A program made the translations under genes and the position numbers. Below, in pieces: positions 1-5,919 of a DNA stretch of 6,715 bases. The notes beneath the pieces are model-generated. The model was not told where the DNA came from and made no database searches. It saw only the letters and a program-made list of their open reading frames with translations. The stretch is from an uncultured Lachnospiraceae bacterium (GTDB taxonomy: Bacteria > Bacillota_A > Clostridia > Lachnospirales > Lachnospiraceae), in NCBI GenBank assembly GCA_910585655.1, contig CAJUFW010000102.1, positions 4,446-11,160 of the forward strand, given 5' to 3'. Within the stretch, counting starts at the first letter, position 1, and the number at the start of each line of letters is the position of its first letter.

Positions 1-78
1 AGGCAGTCTACGATGCGGATTGCCGATACGATATATGATATGGAAAGCCTGTCAAAGACAAAAGGGCAGGTAAGCTGA
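1..78 (+). CDS. C-terminal end of an unidentified protein (partial)
   Basis: The first reading frame is open from the window edge to a TGA at 76-78 and gives 25 residues ending in ...YDMESLSKTKGQVS. The composition is hydrophilic and plausible for a protein C-terminus, and the next gene begins 20 nt later with its own ribosome binding site, which is the spacing expected of an operon. Too little is visible to name a family. One of the other two forward frames is also open for a similar distance but gives a less protein-like string. It is therefore likely, not certain, that this is the end of a gene co-transcribed with the downstream DUF454 gene. Confidence 0.45.
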   Translation, partial: RQSTMRIADTIYDMESLSKTKGQVS

Positions 79-98
79 TAAGTGATTGGAGAGATAAG

Positions 99-494
99 AT
101 GAAAATTAAAAAAATGTTGTATATGGTTCTTGGTTGTATTGGGGTTGCGTTAGGAGCATTGGGAGCCGTTTTGCCGCTTTTGCCTACTTTTCCGTTTCTG
201 TTGCTTGCGGCGTTTGGCTTTGCCAGAGGTTCCGAAAGGCTAAATCATTGGTTTATAGGGACAAAGCTGTACAAGAATAACCTGGAAAGCTATGTAAAGG
301 GCAGAGGAATGACCCGAAAAACAAAGGTTAAGATCATGGTGACAGTAACACTTTTGATGATGGCAGGATTTATCATGATGGATCGGATTCTGGTAGGGAG
401 GATTATCCTTGCCGGCGTATGGCTGTTTCATATCCTTTATTTTATGCTGGGTGTAAAGACCATAAAAGCGGGAGAAAAGGGAGCGTCCTGTTAA
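99..494 (+). CDS. DUF454 (YbaN-type) small inner-membrane protein
   Basis: This 131-residue protein has the hallmark of the DUF454/YbaN family near its N-terminus: glycine-rich first membrane segment (about 7-27), then LPLLPTFPFLLLAAFGFARGS at about 25-45, followed by a short amphipathic stretch (RLNHWFIG). Two more hydrophobic segments lie at about 76-93 and 97-117, so three to four membrane passes are expected. The length is normal for the family. The start is supported by GGAGAG at 88-93, five bases before the ATG. The molecular function of the family is not established. The preceding partial gene ends 20 nt upstream, so the two are probably one transcript. No terminator is evident after it; the next gene starts 135 nt downstream with its own probable regulatory region. 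Family assignment is confident; role is unknown. Confidence 0.9.
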   Translation: MKIKKMLYMVLGCIGVALGALGAVLPLLPTFPFLLLAAFGFARGSERLNHWFIGTKLYKNNLESYVKGRGMTRKTKVKIMVTVTLLMMAGFIMMDRILVGRIILAGVWLFHILYFMLGVKTIKAGEKGASC

Positions 495-576
495 AGCGAA
501 AAGAATCGTGTAACAGACGCAGGTGATATGGGGCAGCGAACAAAGCATTTTTACAGATAGCTATAGAAATAGCCTC

Positions 577-616
577 TATAATATGATATCCTGTTAGTAT
601 CACAAAGAACAGGATA
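577..616 (+). promoter_or_regulatory. Putative -10 element and inverted repeat upstream of the amidohydrolase gene
   Basis: A perfect TATAAT lies at 577-582, but no good -35 box sits 16-18 bases upstream, so the promoter call is tentative. Just downstream is a 9-bp perfect inverted repeat, TATCCTGTT (587-595) and AACAGGATA (608-616), separated by 12 bases. Its right arm touches the AGGAGG ribosome binding site (616-621). The repeat could be an operator in the transcript start region or an RNA stem-loop that partly masks the ribosome binding site. Sequence alone does not decide between these. Confidence 0.4.
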
Positions 617-629
617 GGAGGGCAAACGA

Positions 630-1511
630 ATGAGCTTATTAAACATTGCTTTATTGCAGATTGCGCCTGGTAATACGTTAGAGGAAAATCTGCAAAAGGG
701 GATAGAGGCTTGTAAAAAAGCAAAAGCGGAGGGCGCGGAGATTGCCTTGTTCCCGGAGATGTGGAGCAACGGATATAACATTTACAATCGACCTGTAGAG
801 GAATGGAAGGCGGAAGCAATAGAACAAAACAGTGCGTTTGTTCAGACATTTAGCAGGCTGGCAAAAGAGTTGGAGCTGGCGATTGGCTTAACGTTTTTAG
901 AAAAATATAAAAACAATCCACGAAATTCCCTTGTTCTGTTTGACAGACAGGGAGAAGAGAAGCTGCTTTATGCAAAGGTGCATACCTGTGACTTTGACGT
1001 AGAGGGGAATTTGACGCCTGGCGAGGATTTTTATGTAACAGAACTGGATACGAGCTGCGGCAAGGTAAAAGTCGGCGCGATGATTTGTTATGATCGAGAA
1101 TTTCCGGAGAGCGCACGGATTTTAATGCTGAAAGGGGCGGAGCTTCTGCTGGTGCCGAATGCCTGCCCGATGGAATTGAATCGGCTTTCTCAGCTTCGAG
1201 CCAGAGCTTATGAAAATATGATGGCGATTGCTACCTGTAATTATCCGGAAACCGTGCCAGACTGCAACGGTAATTCCAGTGTTTTTGACGGAGTGGCATA
1301 TTTGCCGGAGCTGCCAGGCTCGCGGGATACCTGTATTTTGCAGGCAGACCAGAAAGAAGGAATTTATATGGCAAAGCTGGATTTGGAGCAGCTTCGCAGT
1401 TATCGTGAACGAGAAGTACATGGGAATGCTTATCGCCATCCGAAAAAATACAGTCTTTTGGTTGATACGAAAATTGATCCGCCTTTTATCAGAAAGAATT
1501 ACCGGGAATAG
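630..1511 (+). CDS. Carbon-nitrogen hydrolase (nitrilase superfamily)
   Basis: This 293-residue cytoplasmic enzyme belongs to the nitrilase/omega-amidase superfamily, which hydrolyses non-peptide C-N bonds of small amides, N-carbamoyl compounds or nitriles. The Glu-Lys-Cys triad is complete: Glu43 in LFPEMWSNGY, Lys116 in LYAKVHTCDFD and Cys153 in MICYDREFPES. A conserved NxRAxE-like region is seen around LSQLRARAYENMMAIATCN (about 186-204), and the fold continues to the C-terminus, so the length is typical for a single-domain member. The start is well supported by AGGAGG at 616-621, eight bases before the ATG. The substrate cannot be deduced; the N-carbamoylputrescine amidase-type label often given to such proteins would be a guess. 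The next possible gene begins within a few bases of the stop codon, which suggests co-transcription. Confidence 0.92.
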   Translation: MSLLNIALLQIAPGNTLEENLQKGIEACKKAKAEGAEIALFPEMWSNGYNIYNRPVEEWKAEAIEQNSAFVQTFSRLAKELELAIGLTFLEKYKNNPRNSLVLFDRQGEEKLLYAKVHTCDFDVEGNLTPGEDFYVTELDTSCGKVKVGAMICYDREFPESARILMLKGAELLLVPNACPMELNRLSQLRARAYENMMAIATCNYPETVPDCNGNSSVFDGVAYLPELPGSRDTCILQADQKEGIYMAKLDLEQLRSYREREVHGNAYRHPKKYSLLVDTKIDPPFIRKNYRE

Positions 1512-1515
1512 GGGC

Positions 1516-1854
1516 ATGAGAGGAGGAATAGACATATCGGCAGAACGAAGCGAAGTCTGCCTGACAGATCGTTACGGCAACCAAATCCGGGCAAAAGGCT
1601 GTGAGAATCACTTTACGGTGGAACTTTGCAGATATATAGATGCCATAGCCTGCCGGTATGGGCGAACCATTGAGGAATATATTTCCGGTGAGCAGCTTTG
1701 TTGTATCTTCCAAAGTTTTACAGAAGAAACTTTCGCTGGTGAGAAAGTGATAGAGAAAGTAACAGAGGAAGCAACAGAAAAGTCTACAAAAGAAGCTGCA
1801 AAACATATAGAAGCGGAAACTCCGGTGATTCTTTGGGAAGCAGAAAAGAACTGA
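1516..1854 (+). CDS. Unknown Lys/Glu-rich protein, start codon uncertain
   Basis: I do not recognise this protein (112 residues from the ATG at 1516). The N-terminal part, MRGGIDISAERSEVCLTDRYGNQ, has a strand-turn-strand look; the C-terminal third is strongly Lys/Glu-rich (EKVIEKVTEEATEKSTKEAAKH), probably a charged helix. The ATG at 1516 lies four bases after the stop of the amidohydrolase and has no properly spaced ribosome binding site (GGGG one base upstream), so it would depend on translational coupling. A perfect AGGAGG at 1521-1526 is followed seven bases later by ATA at 1534, in the same frame, where an ATG would be expected. The gene may therefore have lost its start (ATG to ATA) and be decaying, or may start at 1516. 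No membrane segment or signal peptide is visible. It is less secure as a gene than its neighbours. Confidence 0.5.
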   Translation: MRGGIDISAERSEVCLTDRYGNQIRAKGCENHFTVELCRYIDAIACRYGRTIEEYISGEQLCCIFQSFTEETFAGEKVIEKVTEEATEKSTKEAAKHIEAETPVILWEAEKN

Positions 1855-1910
1855 CCGCATTTGTTGATAATAGCTCTCTTAGATATCTTGATACATCCGA
1901 CCAGATCCAG

Positions 1911-1981
1911 AACTTGATACCATACAGACAAAAGACCGCATTTATTATCGGGAGAGCGGCGGCAGGATATGGTATCATGTT
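1911..1981 (+). repeat. Imperfect inverted repeat in the spacer before the transglutaminase gene
   Basis: Within the 176-nt spacer (1855-2030), AACTTGATACCATA (1911-1924) is the reverse complement of TATGGTATCATGTT (1968-1981) with one mismatch. The arms are 14 nt with 43 nt between them. A further short stem, AGCAT (1990-1994) with ATGCT (2009-2013), sits just before the AGGGAGG ribosome binding site of the next gene. A 10-bp direct repeat, GACCGCATTT, occurs at 1853-1862 and 1934-1943. No T-run follows the hairpin, so it is not an ordinary terminator. It may be an operator pair, a leader RNA structure or the trace of an old insertion. I could not match it to a known riboswitch. Confidence 0.45.
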
Positions 1982-2030
1982 GACACAAAAGCATGATTTC
2001 AACCCTCTATGCTAAAGGGAGGAAAATCTG

Positions 2031-2963
2031 TTGAATCGGGAGGATATAAGGATGAACGAAAAGATATTAGAGCATTACAAAAAGACAGGAAGTTTTACCT
2101 ATGCCGGTTGTTACCAGGAGTATTTCCGTTCTTTACCGGATGATCCGGCGGTGCTGGGACGGTTGATCTGCGGGCAGGTGATACACCGGGTGACGTTAAA
2201 GGAAGGAAATACCAATGCGAATGAAACGTTGCTGTATGGCGATATGGATCGGTATCCATGGTATCGGATGAGATGTGAGGATGATGTTTTTCTGACAGCG
2301 GCAGCTATGACGGCAGAGTTGTTTCGGCTTGATGAGCGGGGTTTTAGAGCGGATCGGAACGTGGAACATAAGCTGGTGGTAACGTGCCGTTATGTGTCGG
2401 TGCTGATGAGTGCTATTTTAAAGGCAAAGGGGATTCCTGCAAGATGCCGCGCCGGGTTTGCACCTTATTTTAAAGAGGGTGTCAGCATGGATCATTGGAT
2501 TAATCAATACTACAGCGAAAAGGAAAAACGCTGGATTACGTTTGACGCAGACGGTTTTTATGAAGAGGGCGGGATGCCGCTTTCCCAATATGATATGCCG
2601 GAGAGCAGTTTTGACTGGGTGGCAGAAGCATATCTTTCGGTAAGAAATGGGAAAACGGATGGAAAACAGTATGTGTATGCGGATAATCTGGGAACCTGTT
2701 CTCTGCCTGCTTTGATCCGTTACCTGATATATGATTTCCATGCGCTGATGAATCAGGAACTGACCTATACGTTTTTACCTGCTTATTTAGAGGGAAGGCT
2801 GGATCGGCTGACCGAGGTGGAGCTGCAGGAGTTTGATCGGCTGGCAAGATGGATGTTGGAGCCGGATCGGTATTTTGAGGAGCTTTGTACGATTTGGAAG
2901 CAGGAAAGAAAATGGAGAATTTTAAGTAGCCCTCTTGTGGGAGAGTCGGATCATGGTGTATGA
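2031..2963 (+). CDS. Transglutaminase-like domain protein
   Basis: This 310-residue protein carries the Cys-His-Asp triad of the transglutaminase-like fold: Cys119 in VVTCRYVSVLMSAILKAKGIPAR, His155 in SMDHWINQYY and Asp172 in WITFDADG. The motif around Cys followed by KAKGIPAR and the Trp-rich segment before Asp are typical. Bacterial members are usually proteases or amidases acting on peptide or isopeptide bonds; the substrate here is unknown. There is no signal peptide, so it is probably cytoplasmic. The TTG start at 2031 is preferred because AGGGAGG (2016-2022) lies eight bases upstream; the in-frame ATG at 2052 is poorly placed relative to its own weak GGAT. The C-terminal half (about 200-310) has no recognised motif. 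The downstream AraC regulator begins 51 nt after the stop, suggesting a shared transcript. Confidence 0.82.
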   Translation: MNREDIRMNEKILEHYKKTGSFTYAGCYQEYFRSLPDDPAVLGRLICGQVIHRVTLKEGNTNANETLLYGDMDRYPWYRMRCEDDVFLTAAAMTAELFRLDERGFRADRNVEHKLVVTCRYVSVLMSAILKAKGIPARCRAGFAPYFKEGVSMDHWINQYYSEKEKRWITFDADGFYEEGGMPLSQYDMPESSFDWVAEAYLSVRNGKTDGKQYVYADNLGTCSLPALIRYLIYDFHALMNQELTYTFLPAYLEGRLDRLTEVELQEFDRLARWMLEPDRYFEELCTIWKQERKWRILSSPLVGESDHGV

Positions 2964-3014
2964 TAAAAGGTAGATAACGATGGTCAACCTTAATCTGAAA
3001 GGACGATATACAGC

Positions 3015-3881
3015 ATGGACTGGATTACAGCAGTAGAGGCAGCGCTTAGATATATAGAGGAAAATATTACCGGGGATTTGACGGTCAGCCGGATTGCATC
3101 GGAAGTGCATGTATCTGCTTTTTATTTTCAAAAGGGTTTTTCCATGCTGTGTGGATATACGATAGGCGAGTATATTCGGAGAAGGCGGCTGTCGTTAGCA
3201 GGCAGCGATCTACTCTTGTCTAAGGAACGTATCGTCGATTTGGCTGTGAAGTACGGCTATGATTCGCCGGATGCCTTTACCAAGGCATTTATCCGTTTTC
3301 ATGGAAGTACGCCGACAGAAATAAGAAGGCATCATGGCACGTTAAAATCCTTTGCTCCGCTGCATATCAGGCTTTCTTTTGAAGGGGGGACGACGATGGA
3401 ATACCGGATTGAAGAAAAGCCGGCATTCCAGGTGATCGGGGTTTCCAAACTATTTTCCTATGAATCGTCCAATACAGAAATTCCGCAGTATTGGGAGGAA
3501 GTTTTAAAATGGGCAGAAGGGAATCCGCCGATAGGGATGTATGGGATTTGCTTTGACGAAGAAATGGCAGGAAATCAGTTTCGATATATGATTGCAGACG
3601 ACTTTCATCCGGAAGAAGGGCAGAACACAGAAATAATAAAGCAACAGATAGAAAAGATTCCTGCCCATACGTGGGCGGTTTTTCCCTGTAAGGGAGCGAT
3701 GCCCGCTGCGCTGCAGGAGACGAACCGGCGGATTTTTTCTGAATGGTTTCCAGCCTGTCAGTATGAAATTGCAGAAGGCTATAACATTGAATATTATAGT
3801 GATGCTGCCGACTATAAGGACGGAACGCAGGATGAGAACTATTATAGCGAGGTTTGGATCCCGGTAAAAAAGAGTGGATGA
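3015..3881 (+). CDS. AraC-family regulator with C-terminal GyrI-like effector domain
   Basis: This 288-residue transcription factor has an AraC/XylS DNA-binding domain at the N-terminus (about 6-106) with both helix-turn-helix units: LTVSRIASEVHVSAFYFQKGF (about 22-42) and IVDLAVKYGYDSPDAFTKAFIRFHGSTPTEIR (about 73-104). A GyrI/BmrR-like ligand-binding domain follows from about 128 (MEYRIEEKPAFQVIG) to the end (YNIEYYSD... EVWIPVKK). This order matches Rob/SoxS-like AraC-GyrI regulators, which often respond to small hydrophobic or cationic compounds; the ligand here is unknown. The ATG is preceded by AAAGGA at 2998-3003. The TGA stop at 3879-3881 is immediately followed by AGGAGGG, the ribosome binding site of the next coding segment, which continues in the same frame. 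The C-terminus ends where GyrI domains normally end, so the stop looks genuine. Confidence 0.93.
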   Translation: MDWITAVEAALRYIEENITGDLTVSRIASEVHVSAFYFQKGFSMLCGYTIGEYIRRRRLSLAGSDLLLSKERIVDLAVKYGYDSPDAFTKAFIRFHGSTPTEIRRHHGTLKSFAPLHIRLSFEGGTTMEYRIEEKPAFQVIGVSKLFSYESSNTEIPQYWEEVLKWAEGNPPIGMYGICFDEEMAGNQFRYMIADDFHPEEGQNTEIIKQQIEKIPAHTWAVFPCKGAMPAALQETNRRIFSEWFPACQYEIAEGYNIEYYSDAADYKDGTQDENYYSEVWIPVKKSG

Positions 3882-3902
3882 AGGAGGGAAATCAAACGAT
3901 AT

Positions 3903-4250
3903 GAGAATCGGACTGAAAGGTATTTTGCCTATCTCGCAGCGCAAGGATTCCAGTCTGTTTCCATTGAAGCTGTAGCGACAATTCCATATGCGCCGGATTG
4001 TGATAATATAGACGACGAGACGGCGCGGGCGCAGATCAATGACGACCGGATAGCGGAATTAAGCAGTGTAGAAAAGGCGTATCGGATGGCTCCTGATGCA
4101 CTAAACGAAGAAGAATTTAAAACTTTGTTGGAGATGATTCACCGCAGATACGATAAAAGAATCCGACAATACGAAAATGGGGAAAAGAGCTGGGAGTTTT
4201 GTATTGCAACGACGGTCTTGATAAGCGGGACAAAAGAAAGAAAGGAATGA
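3903..4250 (+). pseudogene. Coding frame without a usable start codon (probable frameshifted gene)
   Basis: A frame open from the AraC stop to a TGA at 4248-4250 encodes a protein-like sequence (ENRTERYFAYLAAQGFQSVS ... KSWEFCIATTVLISGTKERKE, about 115 residues) that I do not recognise. A strong AGGAGGG (3882-3888) precedes it. The only ATG at a usable distance, 3901, is in a different frame and stops after 24 codons. No ATG, GTG or TTG occurs in the coding frame until 4086, which would leave only 54 residues. Inserting a single base right after ATGAG at 3901-3905 would join the ATG to the long frame (M-R/S-N-R-T-E-R-Y-F...). The simplest reading is a one-base deletion, real or from sequencing. 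Less likely alternatives are an ATC start at 3891 or readthrough of the AraC TGA. The downstream gene begins seven bases after the stop, consistent with an ancestral operon member. Confidence 0.65.
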
Positions 4251-4257
4251 GAAGCAG

Positions 4258-4662
4258 ATGAAAAATTTTCAGAATTATACACCGGAGAAATATTCGGAAC
4301 CTGGATTTGAAAAAATAGAGGAGGGTATTTACCGGACAAAAAGCCCATATGACGACGATATGATCTTTGTAACATCGTTGTCCTTTGAGATGGAGCCGGA
4401 AAGCTATGGGGAGGAGGACGCCTCTCCAAGAAATCTGACGCAGGTGCCGATAGAGGGAATTTTAGACGAGTTTTATGTGTTTGTTACAGATTTTTATGAG
4501 GAGCTGAACGAGACGAGCGAGACTACTTGTTACCAGGAATTTGGCTCTTTGGAGCTGTCCAATCTGCAGAAATTAAGAACCGTTATCGGGAAACGGTTTT
4601 ATGCGGTGTCTTATATGGATGAGGAGGACGAAGAGGAATATTATGAGATGAAAATGGAATAA
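4258..4662 (+). CDS. Unknown acidic protein
   Basis: This 134-residue protein matches no family I recognise. It is strikingly acidic: the body contains several Asp/Glu clusters (YDDDM at 31-35, YGEEDA at 50-55) and the C-terminus ends in DEEDEEEYYEMKME. The central part (about 66-82, IEGILDEFYVFVTDFYE) and 98-119 (LELSNLQKLRTVIGKRFYAVSY) look like folded amphipathic segments. There is no signal peptide or membrane segment, so it is expected to be cytoplasmic. The start has a modest AAAGGAA (4241-4247) about ten bases upstream, overlapping the end of the preceding coding frame. Tight spacing to both neighbours (7 and 26 nt) indicates an operon with the following P-loop protein. Small size and acidity would fit a binding partner or inhibitor, but this is speculation. 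Confidence 0.8.
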   Translation: MKNFQNYTPEKYSEPGFEKIEEGIYRTKSPYDDDMIFVTSLSFEMEPESYGEEDASPRNLTQVPIEGILDEFYVFVTDFYEELNETSETTCYQEFGSLELSNLQKLRTVIGKRFYAVSYMDEEDEEEYYEMKME

Positions 4663-4688
4663 TCTGGTGTCGCAAAGGAGGTGAAAAG

Positions 4689-5204
4689 ATGATTGTTTTG
4701 ATAGCAGGAGCGTCTCATACAGGAAAAACAGCTCTGGCACAAAAATTATTGGAAACTTATCAGTATCCGTATTTGTCTATTGACCATTTAAAGATGGGAT
4801 TGATTCGGAGCGGGCATACCACGCTGACCCCTATGAGCGAAGATCAGGCTCTGACGGAATATCTGTGGCCGATTGTTCGTGAAATGATAAAAACAGCGAT
4901 TGAAAATGAGCAGAATTTGATTGTGGAAGGCTGTTACATTCCATTTGACTGGGAAAAGGATTTTGAGGCAGAATATCTAGCGAATATAAAATATATCTGC
5001 CTGGTGATGAGCGAGCATTATATTAAAAACCATTTTGCAGATATCAGACACTATGCAAGTGTGATAGAAGACCGGGGAGAAGATGAGGACTGCACAATAG
5101 AATCTGTGTTGGAGGATAATGCAAGGACGCTGGAGCTGTGCCGCGCGTATCAGGTGAAGTATTGTCTGATAGAAGATGAATATGAGGTGGAGTTCGAGTG
5201 GTGA
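4689..5204 (+). CDS. P-loop NTPase, small-molecule kinase-like
   Basis: This 171-residue protein opens with a Walker A motif, GASHTGKT at residues 7-14, directly after the first beta strand (MIVLIA). The order of elements that follows is that of adenylate-kinase/zeta-toxin-like phosphotransferases: YLSIDHLKMGLIRSG (29-42, with Asp32 positioned like a substrate or catalytic acid), then a second strand LIVEGCYIP (77-85, Glu80 in the Walker B-like position), and IKYICLVMSEHYIKNHFADIRHYAS with charged residues that could close over the nucleotide. It is expected to be a cytoplasmic kinase; substrate unknown. A textbook AGGAGGTG (4676-4683) lies five bases before the ATG, implying high translation. 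It is the last gene of the rightward cluster, and the terminator overlaps its stop codon. Zeta-type toxin activity cannot be excluded, but the neighbouring acidic protein does not look like a known antitoxin. Confidence 0.82.
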   Translation: MIVLIAGASHTGKTALAQKLLETYQYPYLSIDHLKMGLIRSGHTTLTPMSEDQALTEYLWPIVREMIKTAIENEQNLIVEGCYIPFDWEKDFEAEYLANIKYICLVMSEHYIKNHFADIRHYASVIEDRGEDEDCTIESVLEDNARTLELCRAYQVKYCLIEDEYEVEFEW

Positions 5205-5228
5205 AAAGGGGGGAGTGTCCCCCTTTTT
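5204..5228 (+). terminator. Intrinsic terminator, probably bidirectional
   Basis: AAAAGGGGG (5204-5212) pairs perfectly with CCCCCTTTT (5219-5227) around a six-base loop, and the T-run continues to 5228. The hairpin begins at the last base of the kinase stop codon. Because the stem carries A's on the left and T's on the right, it should also stop transcripts coming from the minus strand (vanZ operon). Confidence 0.9.
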
Positions 5229-5274
5229 CTCTGCGATGTACTCAAAAATTCATTTATGTTAGAATTCCGAAATT

Positions 5275-5322
5275 TCAATCATAAATTGTTCTATTTATTC
5301 TTATCTTAAACATTAATAGCAT
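5275..5322 (-). CDS. Possible tiny ORF (15 aa) with strong ribosome binding site
   Basis: On the minus strand a perfect AGGAGGT (5331-5337) is followed by two ATGs. The one at 5326-5324 gives MNAINV and stops at 5306. The one at 5322-5320, nine to ten bases from the ribosome binding site, gives MLLMFKIRINRTIYD. Neither product resembles a known protein. The segment may be a leader peptide, a small basic protein, or the surviving start of a gene whose body has been lost. Only the ribosome binding site makes it stand out from the otherwise AT-rich, gene-free stretch 5229-5397. Confidence 0.25.
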   Translation of the reverse strand: MLLMFKIRINRTIYD

Positions 5323-5359
5323 TCATCCTTACCTCCTCAATAAGATGTTTCTATATTCC

Positions 5360-5389
5360 AGTATATCCATTAAATTAAAAAATCAACAA
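5360..5389 (-). promoter_or_regulatory. Possible promoter for the tiny ORF
   Basis: Reading the minus strand, TTGTTG (5389-5384) and TATACT (5365-5360) are separated by 18 bases. The predicted transcript would start near 5353 and reach the AGGAGGT at 5337-5331 after a short leader. The -10 box is good and the -35 box mediocre; the region is AT-rich, so chance matches are likely. Confidence 0.35.
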
Positions 5390-5397
5390 AATTATCG

Positions 5398-5919
5398 TTA
5401 TTTCTCTGTTTTTAGAAATCCTAACATCCAATCTACAATCGGTCTAAATATAATATACCCCATATATCCAAGTATTCCGCCAATTACATTCGTGATTAAA
5501 TCCGTGATATCCGAAGAACGCAACCCACTGATAAGCGGCTGTAACAGTTCAATCCCAAGGCTCATCAAAAAACAGAAAAGTACCGTTTTGCCAAAGACAG
5601 CCGTTTTATTTTGAGTGAAGGGAAATAAGAATCCAAAAGGTATGGTCATGATAATATTTAAGCCTATTTGTCGTAAAAAATCCCCTCTTCTCAATGAAAC
5701 ATCTATAAATGGCACCAAATTCATAGGCGTATAGGGATGATTTAGAACAAATGGGATAGAGGTTATGATTGGCATCAGGGTAAAATAAAGTACAAAAGAA
5801 AGATATAAATACAAAAGTGTATTGACAAGCAGTTTATCGTTACCTTTGAGTTTCCACTTTTTGAAAAACACGAGAGCATATAAAACAATCAGTGCTATAA
5901 CATCTATTATATATTTCAC
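5398..5919 (-). CDS. VanZ-family membrane protein
   Basis: This 173-residue integral membrane protein shows the VanZ family signature: YFTLMP (45-50), MNLVPF (66-71), NIIMTIPFGFLFP (88-100), GIELLQ (122-127) and RSSDITDLITNVIGGILGY (134-152). Around five hydrophobic segments are visible (about 3-19, 31-50, 84-101, 110-128, 142-160). The family is named for the teicoplanin-resistance accessory protein VanZ, but most members are chromosomal genes of unknown role, and nothing here suggests a glycopeptide-resistance cluster. The GTG start is supported by AAAGGAGA (5933-5926) six bases upstream. It lies 28 nt downstream of the Rrf2 gene on the same strand, so it is probably transcribed and controlled with it. 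The region appears more AT-rich than the rightward genes. Confidence 0.9.
   Translation of the reverse strand: MKYIIDVIALIVLYALVFFKKWKLKGNDKLLVNTLLYLYLSFVLYFTLMPIITSIPFVLNHPYTPMNLVPFIDVSLRRGDFLRQIGLNIIMTIPFGFLFPFTQNKTAVFGKTVLFCFLMSLGIELLQPLISGLRSSDITDLITNVIGGILGYMGYIIFRPIVDWMLGFLKTEK

Noticed and set aside
1516..1580. Resemblance of GIDISAERSEVCLTDRYGNQ to the N-terminus of IS110-type transposases
   Set aside because: The similarity is limited to the short strand-turn-strand; the following sequence has none of the conserved acidic residues in context, and no element ends are visible.
1980..2013. TTGACA at 1980-1985 as a -35 box for the transglutaminase gene
   Set aside because: No -10 element lies at 16-18 bases; the nearest TATGCT is 22 bases away.
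1833..2015. A 60-codon plus-strand frame starting with TTG and overlapping the end of the Lys/Glu-rich protein
   Set aside because: It has no proper ribosome binding site, overlaps the preceding frame by 22 bases, and covers a spacer rich in inverted repeats. I could not support it as a gene, though a frameshifted extension of the preceding protein cannot be fully excluded.
3504..3944. Long minus-strand frame (146 codons) opposite the AraC gene
   Set aside because: It is an antisense shadow of the well-supported AraC-GyrI gene, with no ribosome binding site and an implausible composition.
5398..5919. VanZ as evidence for a glycopeptide-resistance cluster
   Set aside because: No VanR, VanS, VanH, VanA or VanX type gene is present; VanZ-like proteins are common in Gram-positive chromosomes without any resistance role.
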